From NCBI RefSeq assembly GCF_023159225.1, contig NC_063173.1, positions 12,686,852 through 12,750,851 on the forward strand: DNA of 64,000 nucleotides, given 5' to 3'. A model generated the notes under the pieces. The model searched no databases, was not told the DNA's origin, and saw only the letters and a program-made list of their open reading frames with translations. The DNA comes from Perognathus longimembris pacificus. Lineage: Eukaryota; Chordata; Mammalia; Rodentia; Heteromyidae. This document shows positions 1-64,000 of this stretch, piece after piece (within the stretch, counting starts at the first letter, position 1; every line of letters begins with the position of its first letter). The position numbers were made by a program, and so were the translations under genes.

Positions 1-41
1 TGCTGGGGAGCACTCTTGCCACTAGGCCATATCCCTAGCCC
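1..41 (-). repeat. IDL-Geo SINE, cut by window edge
   Basis: Only the 5' (IDL) end, ...GCCACTAGGCCATATCCCTAGCCC on the plus strand. Confidence 0.85.
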
Positions 42-139
42 ATGTCCCTCTCATTTCTCAAGCCTGTTTCTCCTTCTCCTTGGGTTCCCCAAAGCTTCTG
101 TATAGGGAGCATTCCCTGTTCTGCAACCAGTTGCTAGGA

Positions 140-287
140 TTTTGTTTGATTGAGATAAGGTTTTGGTTGTGTTACTCAGGCTGGCATCAAATTCCTGGGC
201 TCAAGGCATCCTGCTTCAGCCTCTCAAATAGCCAGGATTATGGGTTCCTGCCATCTTCTAAAACACAGCCTGCCTAGGCTTTTATGA
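140..287 (-). repeat. B1-like (7SL-derived) SINE
   Basis: Antisense B1 pattern: GTTACTCAGGCTGGCATCAA, GGGCTCAAGGCATCCTGCTT, GCCAGGATTATGGG. Confidence 0.75.
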
Positions 288-562
288 CATACATTTCCTC
301 CATCCCTGCTGAAAATAATGTGCACCCAAATCCGGTCCTTTTTCATTTTGTCACTCCCTCCCCTCCCCCAGCCCTTATTTTCTCCCTCACTCCCTCCTTC
401 CTTATTCTTTCCTCTTTCTCCTCCCCTCCCCTCTCCTTCCCCTCCCCATCAGCTCCTCTCCCAAGCCCTTCCTCCTTCACATAGACTGCACAATAGCAGC
501 TTCTTGCTGCTCCCCCTGCTTCAGGCTTACCTCACTTCGTGTCTATCCTTAAATTTTGTTTT

Positions 563-692
563 ATTTTGCTTTCCTTTTTGGCTTGAGACAGGGTCTCACT
601 ATATAGTCTTAGTTGGCCTCAATCTCATGATTCTCCTGTCTTCACCTCTTCAGTGCTGGGATTATGAGTGTGCACCACCATATTTGGCTTCC
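563..692 (-). repeat. B1-like SINE
   Basis: GAGACAGGGTCTCACTATAT and GTGCTGGGATTATGAGTGTG in antisense. Confidence 0.8.
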
Positions 693-695
693 ACA

Positions 696-696
<1 letters not shown>

Positions 697-729
<33 letters not shown>
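697..729 (+). repeat. (TG)n microsatellite
   Basis: Uninterrupted TG dinucleotides. Confidence 0.95.
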
Positions 730-731
<2 letters not shown>

Positions 732-937
732 GTCCTGGAGCTTGAACTCAGGGTATAGGTGCTGTCCCTGAGCTTTTGTACTCAAGGCTAGCACTCTACC
801 ACTTGAGCTACAGCTCTACTTCTGGCTCTTTGGTAGTTCACAGTCTTTCCTGCCTGGGCTGGCTTTGAACTACAATCCTCAGATCTCAGCCTCCTGAGCA
901 GCTAGGATTACAGGCGTGAGCCAGTAGCACCCAGAAG
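730..937 (-). repeat. B1-like/Geo chimeric SINE
   Basis: The Geo half (TGGAGCTTGAACTCAGGG...) precedes, on plus, a B1-like half ending GCTAGGATTACAGGCGTGAG; follows a (TG)n. Confidence 0.85.
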
Positions 938-1264
938 CTTCCACAATCTTTCAAACATGAAAATCTGACTAAGGCAGGGCCCCAATGAGTGCAGGTAAAA
1001 GCACTAGCCTAGCATTCAAGGCCCTTCATGATTTGCTTCTCTGACTTTTCCAGCCCTATTTCTAGACATTCCCTTGTCTCTGCTCTCACTTCCATGCAAG
1101 TAACCCCTCTCCTCCACATTCCACAGATGGAAAGTTGATTCTTGCCCAACTACTGAAAAGAAAGTTAAGAAAGACTGTGTGGAGAGAGAGAAAGACTGTG
1201 TGGAGAGAGATTTGTGGCAGCTAGGAATAGCCACCGTGCCAGGAGAGGCCAGGGCTGCTCATAC

Positions 1265-1325
1265 CTGCAGGGAGTAGCAACAGGAACAGAAAGCCCAGAT
1301 AGAGATGGCAGCTCCCAGGCCCCAT
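1265..1325 (-). CDS. CHRNA10: CHRNA10 coding exon 1 (signal peptide), partial gene
   Basis: First coding exon of the alpha-10 nicotinic acetylcholine receptor subunit, a ligand-gated channel subunit that works with alpha-9 in cochlear hair cells. The ATG is at 1325-1323 in a good context (A at -3, G at +4). Twenty codons follow, reading M-G-P-G-S-C-H-L-Y-L-G-F then a Leu-rich core and L-L-P-A, which is a signal peptide. The pattern (MGxxS.HL.LG...LLPA) matches my recollection of the mammalian CHRNA10 N-terminus. The exon ends one base into the next codon at a GTATGAG donor (1264). Exon 2 is not visible in 1-1264, so intron 1 exceeds 1.26 kb. CHRNA10 lies immediately downstream of NUP98 on the same strand in other mammals, which supports the call. 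Only 61 bp are visible. Confidence 0.85.
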
Positions 1326-1995
1326 GGTCCTGTCGCAGCCAGAGGTGAAGTGGGTCTCCTAGTCCACCTAGGCCAGCACCAGACCCAGGTGGCAAGGATA
1401 ATGTAAACAATACCTGGAAATCAGACAGACAGATCTTTGGTGGGTCCAGGTACTCTCTGGGGAGCCCCTACACTCTTCCAGTTATCTGACCTTGCTGTTT
1501 GTACCTGCCCTTCAAATGTTAGCACTTGGTTCTTACCATCTGCCACGTCTCCTCTGCTGGTCCTTGCCTCTCTGGCCTCAGCCTCTGCCCTTTCCAGTGC
1601 CCTGCATGCCTCTTTATTTCTGTTCTCTCAACTTCGTCTTTTCCTCTGGAACCATCTTGGTCTCCATCTAGTTCCATTCTCCTCTCTCCCACTTCTTTCT
1701 CTTTCAGCCCCCTGGCTTTGGTCTTCCATGCCTCATACCTGGGCCCTGGAGGAGCCGATGAGCCTGCTGCTCTCAGCAGAACAAGACCAGGAACTCTTCT
1801 TGGTCCTGACGTGTGTGAGGCGCAAGACAGGGGCCCCTCTCCCTCAGCACTTCCAGTTAGCTTAATTACATGATTGGGACACCTGTGCCCATGGAAACAG
1901 CAACTGAAATGGACACTTCAGGCTGTTGGGAACCTAAATTATTCATATTCTGTAAAACAACACCCAGACTCAGCTCAGAAACTTTTACTTTACGT
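1326..1995. other. 5' flank of CHRNA10, no gene seen
   Basis: Single-copy-looking sequence upstream of the CHRNA10 start, expected to hold its 5'UTR and promoter. I see no TATA box or CpG island that I would commit to. The long plus-strand open frame at 1437-1865 has no recognisable protein features. Confidence 0.4.
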
Positions 1996-2078
1996 GTCCA
2001 TATGTGCCATATTTTCTTTATCCATTCACCAGTTGTTGATGACACTTTTTGGCTGTTGTGAATAAAACTGTGATAAGT
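1995..2078 (-). repeat. L1 3' fragment
   Basis: Plus strand reads CCATATTTTCTTTATCCATT and TTTTTGGCTGTTGTGAATAA, the antisense of the L1 3' end region. Confidence 0.7.
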
Positions 2079-2089
2079 AGTGAGAGTCC

Positions 2090-2380
2090 GAGGCATGCTT
2101 GAGTAGGGCTATGTAGAGACTGGGCCTGAGCAGAGAGTGGTCCCGCAGCACTCCCACCGTCGCTGAGATCCTGGAAGCCCCTAGACCCGTGGCTCTTCCT
2201 GGTGAAGAGGGAGCACATCACATCGTGCTGGCTTACCAAGCAGGCTCTGCCCTCCTGACGGCAGTGGTGCCGACACCGCAGGCCCCTCCAAGTGACCCCC
2301 AGAGCAGAGTCCCTGCAGTCATTCCCTTCCGAGGCTCACGTTTCTTCACAGTGTCCAAACACTGGACAGTATGAGGTCGT
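2090..2380. other. unidentified GC-rich, CpG-containing segment
   Basis: Stands out from its AT-rich, repeat-rich surroundings by GC content and several CpGs. I recognise no protein or repeat family. It could be a regulatory element of CHRNA10 or an old retrocopy fragment. Confidence 0.35.
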
Positions 2381-2465
2381 AGAGAAAACATAAGCTTTAG
2401 AATCACTTCCAACCCTGCTTCTTAACATATGCATTGTATATGCACGTAGATATTTATTTATATGG

Positions 2466-2632
2466 ATAGATGCTCTACCACTTTGAGTCACAGCTCCATT
2501 TCTGTTTTCTGGAGATTAATTGGAGATAAGTCTCATGGACTTTCCTGAACTGGTTGGCTTCAAACCATGATCCTTAGAATTCAGCCTCCTTTCTAGCTAG
2601 GATTACAGGCATGAGCCACTAGTGCCTGTTGT
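2466..2632 (-). repeat. B1-like/Geo SINE, partial
   Basis: Geo truncated; B1-like half complete. Confidence 0.8.
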
Positions 2633-2765
2633 ATATATTGTATTTAATGAGAAAAAAGTCTTTATTACTCCCCTTTCCTGCATGACTCACACTCTGTTGC
2701 TTAACAGTTTTCAGTGCAATTCCTTGTGTCACCTTCAAATGTAGTTGAAGTTAAATTTTTTTTGG

Positions 2766-2996
2766 GGGGGCGGGGTAGGTTGTGGGGCTTGAACTCAGGG
2801 CCTGGGAGTTGTCCTTCAGCTCTCTGCTCAAGGCCGGCACCGTACCACTTGAGCCACAGCACTACTTCTGTTTTCTGGTGGTTAATTGGAGATCAGAGTC
2901 TCATAGACTTTCCTGCCCACGCTGGCTTTGAACTGTGATCCTCAGCACTCAGCCCCGAGTAGTTAGGATTGCAGGCGTGAGCCGCCAGTGCCCAGC
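2766..2996 (-). repeat. B1-like/Geo SINE
   Basis: Both halves present, GGGGCTTGAACTCAGGGCCT to GCAGGCGTGAGCC. Confidence 0.88.
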
Positions 2997-3169
2997 ATTT
3001 GAAGTAATTTTGATATTCACCCTCCATCGTTCTCTTTTCCCCTCTTCCCTCTCCTGTCATCTCAAACAGTCCCATAGTTACAGTCTAGTTCTAATTATAT
3101 AAATGTTTATATGCGTGCATACATACAAACATATGTATATGTGTCTTTAAAGTCAAGATTCTGCAGGCA

Positions 3170-3740
3170 TGGAATATTTGGCTCTTTGGGCTTGGCTTAT
3201 GTTGCTCAACATGACGATCCCCAGCTTTTAATTTACTTTATGGCTGAGTAATAACCACAGTATATATGTACCAAATTTTGTTTATTCATCAGTTGTTGGA
3301 TGCCTTGGCTGATTCCACCTTTTGGCTGTTGTGAACAAAACTGTAATAAACATAGGTGTGCAGGTATCTTTCTTGTATATCGATGTAGGCTTCTTTGGGT
3401 ATATGTCCAGGAGTGGTATTGGGGGTGGTGGTATTGGGGGTGGTGGTTATAAGGTAGATCTAATTTTCGTTTCTGGAGGAGCCTCCATGTGGATTTCATA
3501 GGGGTTGCACTAGTTTACACTCCCACCAGGAATATATGAGGATTCCATTTTCTTCACATCCTTTCTAGCATTTGTAGTTTGTTTCATTATTGCCGTTCTG
3601 ATTAGGGTGAGATGAAATGTTAGGGTACTTTTGATTTGAACTCCTTTATGGATTAAGAGGGTTTTCTTTTTAGCCACTGTATTTCTATGTGAACTGTGCA
3701 TTCAATTTATTTGTCCATTTACTAATTGGGTTATTTGTTC
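3170..3740 (-). mobile_element. L1 3' part, antisense to window
   Basis: Carries the characteristic L1 motifs read in antisense (GGCTGTTGTGAACAAAACTG, AATAAACATAGGTGTGCAGG, GGGTGAGATGAAATG). It is continuous with 3874-4600 across a SINE insertion. It contains a small direct duplication (GGTATTGGGGGTGGT) at 3415-3445. No intact ORF. Confidence 0.8.
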
Positions 3741-3873
3741 TTTTTTTTTTTGGACTCAGGGCCTGAGCACTGTCCCTGGTTTCTTTTTTTGTATTTATGT
3801 GGTGCTGAGGAATTGAACCAAGGGCTTCGTGCATGCTAGGCAAGCACTCTACCACTAAGCCACATTACCCCCC
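3741..3873 (-). repeat. IDL-Geo SINE, internally deleted
   Basis: Missing much of the Geo half; inserted into the antisense L1 spanning 3170-4600. Confidence 0.85.
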
Positions 3874-4495
3874 ACCCACATATAAATTTTTGTATTTTTT
3901 TTCTATTTCTGGGAAGAATGACATTGGGATTTTGATAAGTATGATACTACATCTGTAGGTTGCTTCCGTCAGTATGGTCATTTTCTTTGGTTGTTTTTTT
4001 GTCAGTATTGAGATGATAATGTGATTCTTAACCTTGACTCTGGAATCTTTTAAACATAGGATCATCTTATCTACAAATAGGCATAATTTGACCTCCCTAT
4101 TTGAATCCCTATTTTCTTGCCTCACTGTTTTGGCTAGGAATTCTGGTATTCTGAGTAAGAGTGGAGAGAATAGACACTTGATACATCCTTGATTTTAAGG
4201 AAGTTATGTTCTCACCCCCCCCCCCAATGTAGTATGCGGACTATAGTTTTGCTATCTATATTCTTTATTCTGTTGAGGTATATTCCTTTTTTTTTTTCAA
4301 AGCTTTTATCATAAAAGATGAATTTTGTCAGTTATTCTGTATCAATTGAGATGAGTGGTTTTTGACTCATTTTATGTACTATATTACATTTGATTTCCAT
4401 ATATTGAGCTATCTTTGCATTCCTGAAATGAGACCAACTTGATCATGACATATATGTTAGTTTGCAACTATCTGACAAGTTTCAACAGAGATTGG

Positions 4496-4526
<31 letters not shown>

Positions 4527-4600
4527 CCTTGTCTGATCTTGTGATGAGCGTAATACTGGTTTCATAGAATATGTTTGGTAGCATTCCTAACCTTTTTTTT
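3874..4600 (-). mobile_element. L1 ORF2 remnant
   Basis: Matches the reverse-transcriptase end of L1 ORF2 in antisense (TTGCATTCCTGAAATGAGAC, CAACTTGATCATGACATATA, TACTGGTTTCATAGAATATG). Many stops, and a (TG)n at 4501-4526 interrupts it. Dead copy. Confidence 0.75.
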
Positions 4601-4661
4601 TTTTTTTAAAGCATATTTCTTTTTATTCCACTTTGATGCCCGTTTCTTGTTTTTTGTTTTT

Positions 4662-4857
4662 GTTGCAAGTCCTGGGGCACTGACTCAGGGCCTGAGCACT
4701 GTCCCTGGCTTCTTTTTTTGCTCAAGGCTAGCACTCTATCTCTTGAGCCACAGCGCCACTTCCAGCTTTTGTCTATACATGTGGTGCTGAGGAATCGAAC
4801 CCATGGCTTCAGGTATACGAGGCAAACACTTTACCACGAGGCCATATTCCCTGCCCA
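4662..4857 (-). repeat. IDL-Geo SINE
   Basis: Flanked by GATGCCCGTTTCTT and GATGCCCATTTCTT (target-site duplication). Confidence 0.9.
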
Positions 4858-5056
4858 TGATGCCCATTTCTTAAATCCAGGCTGTCATCTGTTTACTACT
4901 GAGGAGTTCTCTGGTATCCATTTATGCCTTTTTTTGTTGGAGCCTCTTGATGTTTTCTTGTTTTATAGTATATTGGGATATTACGGCCTCTATTCCCAAG
5001 TGGTAGTACTGTAGGTATGAACTACCACCGAGTGGTATGGCACACCCAGATGCACT

Positions 5057-5265
5057 TTTTTTTTTTTTTTTTGGCCAGTCCTGGGCCTTGGACTCAGGGC
5101 CTGAGCACTGTCCCTGGCTTCTTCCCGCTCAAGGCTAGCACTCTGCCACTTGAGCCACAGCGCCGCCTCTGGCCGTTTTCTGTATATGTGGTGCTGGGGA
5201 ATCGAACCTAGGGCCTCGTGTATCCGAGGCAGGCACTCTTGCCACTAGGCTATATCCCCAGCCCC
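5057..5265 (-). repeat. IDL-Geo SINE, young subfamily
   Basis: Perfect 13-bp duplication CAGATGCACTTTT. Carries the GGATAC/GAGCGGG diagnostic bases (see findings). Confidence 0.95.
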
Positions 5266-5269
5266 CAGA

Positions 5270-6190
5270 TGCACTTTTAATATTCCTGATGTTGCTGCTT
5301 TACACAAGCTGTTTTTCAGAGGGACTAAATGGGCAGTGATTATGCCGGTCTTTTATTTGTTGATGTAAGCTACTTCCAATTTGTATTATGCCAAAAAAAT
5401 TCTATAATACTGAGGAATTTGAGGTTTATCTGAGTGGGTCCGTCCTATTACTGGGTTTCTAACATGAACCCCTGAATTCAGGGGCTAATCAGCCGGGAAT
5501 CCCCCTACAAATGACTTGTGGTATGAACGCTGAGCAAATATTTAGCATATAAATAATCAAGGAAATGATCAATCCTGAACTTTTTTTCCTTTGGAAAAAG
5601 CATCCATTATTTACATGTGTCACACTATGCCAGCAGCTGGTGACAGCAGTGATGTAGACATAATGCCTGGAACATGTGTAGCGAGGAAGCTACCAAAAAG
5701 AGTGAACATATACAAAACCAAGGGAGGGGGGAAGTCTCCCACTATAGCTTTCATAATAATGAGCATATTTGAAGGTTTAGCTCCAAGGAGCAAAATTACT
5801 GGTTCACTGGTAAACATGTCTACACCCAGAGTAAATCCATTGGTTTAGAATTACTCCCAACCTAGTTTTTTACTGCCTTTCTCTAGTGTTATCTGGCATT
5901 ATTTAGTGAGCCCATTAATGATAGGGTAAAAAAGCCAAACCAGAACATCCAAGGACGCTTTGAATGTTAAGTGGCCAGTTTGAAGAGCTTCAACTGAGAA
6001 TCTATGTCTGTAAATATGTGTTGCCAGTATTAGTAACTCCCTTGCTCCTAAATCTGCCTTTACAAATCCTAAACCCAATGTTTGCCTAGTATATACCAGA
6101 CCAAGGTAGATCCCCAGCACCTAAAAACAGCCCCAGAAAACTCCAAAAAGCCACAAAGGGAAAAAGCCAATACCAAGAATGCTATAAACA
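5270..6190. other. intergenic sequence between NUP98 and CHRNA10
   Basis: Unique-looking AT-rich sequence. An 85-codon frame at 5591-5848 looks fortuitous. No other feature was recognised. Confidence 0.4.
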
Positions 6191-6191
6191 T

Positions 6192-6273
6192 TTTATTTTA
6201 TTTTTTTTAAGAAAGTAGCTTCAGAAAAAGAGGAAAATAATCTAGATTATTTATTTATATATATACTTTTAAT
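6192..6273 (-). terminator. NUP98: NUP98 polyadenylation signals
   Basis: On the minus strand, ATTAAA (6273-6268), AATAAA (6255-6250) and a second AATAAA (6197-6192) occur in transcript order. The middle one is the best guess for the main site. Confidence 0.6.
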
Positions 6274-7256
6274 AAAAACCTTTACATAATCTTCATGCAT
6301 AAAGACCCAGGGGTGGCCACGTTGTCTGTGACAGTCCTAACACCAGTTGTCTCAGACCAGTCCCTGGGGCTTCCCATAGCCAGCAGCGATGCAGTGAAGG
6401 CCCTGTGCCTGGCCCCCAAAGCCCAGCCCTGCCTCTCTCAGAGATGACTTCTCCTTTTGGGGAAGGTAGTTGAAAGGGAAGAAATGTTCTAGGGCTAGAA
6501 TGGGAGGGGAAGGGAAAGCTACCCAACTTGTCCTTAAAAAAGAAAAAAGAAAAAGACAAAACAAAAAAAACCCTAACTCTTCAGGATAATCCAGACAGGA
6601 GTTTCAGAAAGATGACCAATAAACAGGGACCAACCAAGTTCTAGGAGCTTCCTATGGGAATCATATGTTATATGTAACCTGGGGCTGTAGAGAAGTAGAA
6701 AAGCCTCATATTCTGTTTCCTTAGTCCAACCTTCATTTGCCTTTAAAGCTGTTAACCTGTCTAGAGACAAATTCCTTTCCTGCTGTGGATAGTTCATCTG
6801 TTAAGAAGAACAGTTGCAGATCAATAGGTTTGTTCTTGTTTCTTTGAAAAAGTCCTAGTACAAAAGGGCTGAAGTAGGACGGAGTAGAGTAGCAAAGTTG
6901 GCATGGGGATCACAAGGTCTAGAATGCCTGGGGTGGAAAAGAACTCCCCAGTTCTTTGGAAGAATCTGCAAAGGAGTTTTATTGATCTTTTTTTTTTTTT
7001 CTTTTTAAGAGGCAAAAAATGAATGGTCTTGAGGATGGCAAAGACTTGTCTCTTTTTTGGTTCCAAAAGCCCTTATGCTATGTTCAGTATTAAGAAAAGC
7101 CCTGAACAATTGGAGGCTGCTGCCTGGGACAGCAGTAAGGGAAGGTGGATTCCACAGCCAACTTAGATTGGCAATCGGTGTCAATCAAAACACTGCTGGA
7201 GACTGCTTTGTCGTGAGTGTGAATAAGCATGTGAGTGTGGTAGCAGAGCCTGGGGC
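6230..7256 (-). other. NUP98: NUP98 3'UTR
   Basis: About 1 kb of repeat-free sequence after the stop, up to a cluster of polyadenylation hexamers. The 3' limit is an estimate; it could be nearer 6175 if the last hexamer is used. Confidence 0.7.
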
Positions 7257-61704
<54,448 letters not shown>

Positions 61705-62660
61705 CTATGGAGACAAGAGAAAAGAATAAAGCACCACAGAAGATTCTTTGAATGTTGTACAAGTCAGTTACTTAAAAATAAGTTGAGTTTGGAAATTTTG
61801 TAATAAGCAGTCATTTCAGCCAAAGAGTTAACATGGTACACATGATAGGCACAGGACAGGGATTGACAATTACACACGTCCTAGGCAAAAATTTGTGTAA
61901 TCTGTTTCCTCAAGCAGAACATGAGATAGTAATATGTAAAAGATATTTATCCTAAGACTAAAATAAACATGCATAGTTTTTAGAAGATGTATAGTATGTA
62001 AGATACTAAATATCAGTTAATATGCCTAATAGATACTATTATTCCTTTCCTCCTGTTTTGATGGGGGGGGGGTGTTCAATTATCAGCCTTAATCTTGCAA
62101 GGAATGTATACTCTACGACCTGAGACCTACCCCCCAGACATTTCTGCTTTATATCGGGCATAGGAGTCTCATACTTTTGCCTGGGCAACACTGGACCCTC
62201 CTATATACACTTCCTTCATATGTGGATGACTTACATGTACCACACCATGCCAGGCTGAGATGAGGTCTCAATGACTTTTTGCCCTTTCTGGCCTTGAACC
62301 TCAATTCTCTCAATCTATTCCTAAGAAGCCCCTATTATTCTCATTTTGCAGATGAGAAAACTATAGGTTTGATAATTAGACCAATGTTACAAGTGTTGTT
62401 AATGGTAGAAAAGAAGCTCAAATGTGGATACATCAGACAATAATATAATCAAAACTGCTACTCTACAGTAAAACAGATTCTCAGAGAACTAAAACATCAA
62501 ATAATTCCTCTTAAATTTCAGTATACATCAAAATGTCCAGCTGGTTCAATAACAATGTCATCTTTTTTGACTAAATTATAGAAAATAAGATCAAATCTTT
62601 TTGGAAGGAGGAACACTACTGAGACTTGGCCTCTGGCCCTTAAGCTTTCCATTAGCCTTT
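61705..62660. other. intron upstream of the first visible NUP98 exon
   Basis: No further coding exon recognised; only weak old repeat traces (62110-62330). Confidence 0.5.
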
Positions 62661-62677
62661 TTTCTTCTTTTCTTTTT

Positions 62678-62840
62678 TGTTCAAGGCTGGTGCTTATATT
62701 GAGCCGAACTTACAATCTGGGCTTTTTGCTGATTAACTAGAGATAAAGTCTCTCAGTTTTGCCTTCCTAGGGTGGCTTAAAACCAAAAGCCTTCTGGATA
62801 GCTATCATTACAAGCGTGAGTCACTAGAATCTAACTTTAT
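62678..62840 (-). repeat. B1-like/Geo SINE, deleted
   Basis: Diverged. Confidence 0.65.
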
Positions 62841-62884
62841 GTCTTCTTTGTACAAGAAAAAAACAATACTTTAAAATCATACCA

Positions 62885-62985
62885 TAGGTGGGAGAAAAAT
62901 GAGGGAGGAAATGTACTTACTACCTTACATATGTAACTGTAACCCCTCTGTACATCACCTTGACAATAAAATTAAAAGAAAAATC
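62885..62985 (+). repeat. L1 3' tail
   Basis: GGTGGGAGAAAAATGAGGGA, then ATGTAACTGTAACCCCTCTG, ACATCACCTTGACAATAAAA and an A-rich end. Confidence 0.6.
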
Positions 62986-63269
62986 ATACCTTATTATGAA
63001 AATTAGAGCAGTGTATGCATATTTGAAAAGATCACAAGGAAATCCCCTTATAAAACTAATATAATATAATAAAAATATTTTAAAATCCAAAAACAAAAAC
63101 GGATTTAGCTAAATAAGCTTAAAAAAAAAACACCCAAAATGTCTTTGTGGAAAAGTTTACTAATGGACTTGAAGTTTCCTTACTACTCAGAATGATTAGA
63201 AGTCATTTTTTACCAGGAAAAATGTACTATGGAAATTTGTAGGTTTTGGTTTTATTTTCTGTTTAGGAA

Positions 63270-63385
63270 TTTGTAGGCCAGGTATAGTAGTATATACCCA
63301 AAATTCACTGGAGGCAGAAGCAAGGAAGAAAATAAGTTTAAAACCAGCTTGGGGTGCAAAGCAAGACACTGTCTCAAATGAGGGA
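63270..63385 (+). repeat. B1-like SINE
   Basis: GGCCAGGTATAGTAGTATAT, GGAGGCAGAAGCAAGGAAG, GACACTGTCTCAAA. Confidence 0.7.
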
Positions 63386-63504
63386 GGAAGTAGAGAGGAA
63401 GGGGTAAATTTGTACTTTTGTGGTCAGGAGTGTACTTCAGTATAATACTTGCCTAACATGGGTGAGGCCCAGCATTTATTTTTTTTGGGGAAAAAAAAAA
63501 AAAG

Positions 63505-63695
63505 GAGCTGGGAAGGTCGCTTAGTGGTAGAGTGCTTGCCTAGCATGCATGAAACTCTGGGTTCCATTCCTCAACACCAAATAAACAGAAATAGCCAGAA
63601 GTGGCACTGTGGCTCAAGAGGTAGAGTGCTAGCCTTGAGAAAAAAGAAGCCAGGCCCCGAGTCCCAAGCCCCAGAACTCTGGCCAAAAAAAATCC
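63505..63695 (+). repeat. IDL-Geo SINE
   Basis: Full dimer followed by a CG/TG microsatellite. Confidence 0.9.
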
Positions 63696-63697
63696 AA

Positions 63698-63728
63698 ACG
63701 CGCGCGTGCGCGTGTGTGTGTGTGTGTC
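63698..63728 (+). repeat. (CG)n(TG)n microsatellite
   Basis: CGCGCGTGCGCG then TG units. Confidence 0.9.
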
Positions 63729-64000
63729 TGTCTCATGTAAAGCATGGTTCTGTTTAAGACTACAACTATACAATATAAATATATGTAACTATATATAATA
63801 TAACTATATAACTTGTGTATAAAATACATAGACAAATTTATGTCTAAGCATGTTTGAAAAATTCATAGAAAGGGATCTGAAGAGATAAATGCTAAATAAC
63901 ATTTGTTATTTCACTAAACAAGCTGAAACTGTTAATAATTAGACACTTTAGTAGCACTTATATCTTTATCATCCCTCCAATTATTTAAAACTGACAAGCA

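Noticed and set aside
1..1264. Search for CHRNA10 exon 2
   Set aside because: No minus-strand segment resembling the receptor's extracellular domain; the region is B1/Geo SINE, (TG)n and unique sequence.
1437..1865. 142-codon plus-strand open frame
   Set aside because: Ser/Leu-rich composition from a C/T-rich region, no recognisable domain, no splice context; likely fortuitous.
3170..4600. Possible functional retrotransposon ORF
   Set aside because: L1 motifs are present, but the frame is broken by stops, a microsatellite and a SINE; it is a fossil.
5591..5848. 85-codon open frame between NUP98 and CHRNA10
   Set aside because: No similarity I recognise, weak start, AT-rich intergenic setting; the opposite strand is equally open.
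61705..64000. Search for a further upstream NUP98 FG exon
   Set aside because: No minus-strand open segment with FG motifs and splice sites was recognised; the next exon is presumably beyond the window.

Overview
This is a mammalian nuclear window, almost certainly from a geomyoid rodent (kangaroo rat, pocket mouse or pocket gopher group). The evidence is dozens of copies of a dimeric SINE. Its left half is a tRNA-Ala/ID-like unit (GGGCTGGGGATATGGCCTAG...) and its right half is the 'Geo' monomer, an architecture (IDL-Geo) reported only from Geomyoidea. B1-like SINEs, L1 3' ends, MaLR-type LTR pieces and microsatellites fill the rest. There is no bacterial, plasmid or phage content.

One gene dominates: the 3' part of NUP98 on the minus strand, which encodes the Nup98-Nup96 nucleoporin precursor. 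I could place 22 consecutive coding exons between 61704 and 7257. All 21 introns are GT-AG and every exon junction is phase-compatible. Together they give 1,375 uninterrupted codons plus a stop: the end of the Nup98 FG region, the linker, the autoproteolytic domain with its HF|S self-cleavage site (42350/42345), and the whole of Nup96 (about 936 residues). The N-terminal FG/GLEBS exons lie beyond the right edge. The 3'UTR runs to about 6.2 kb. Downstream, in tandem on the same strand, the first coding exon of CHRNA10 (signal peptide of the alpha-10 nicotinic receptor subunit) lies at 1265-1325; the rest of that gene is beyond the left edge.

Layout: 1-6.2 kb, CHRNA10 exon 1, its 5' flank and an old antisense L1. 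6.2-35.4 kb, the Nup96 exons. 35.4-42.2 kb, the largest intron (6.8 kb), which follows the self-cleavage exon; the first kilobase downstream of that exon is repeat-free and could be the alternative end of a short Nup98-only transcript. 42.2-49.8 kb, the autoproteolytic-domain exons. 51.8-61.7 kb, the linker and FG exons. 61.7-64 kb, intron.

I found no new multi-gene system. The observations most worth a second look are: the weak donor with in-frame read-through after the cleavage exon; a ~208-bp polypyrimidine tract (transcribed strand sense) running into the acceptor of the exon at 57461; an inverted pair of young IDL-Geo SINEs 74 nt upstream of the acceptor at 19608; and sequence evidence that the Geo monomer is itself tRNA-like, occurs solo, and is also fused to a B1-like left half.
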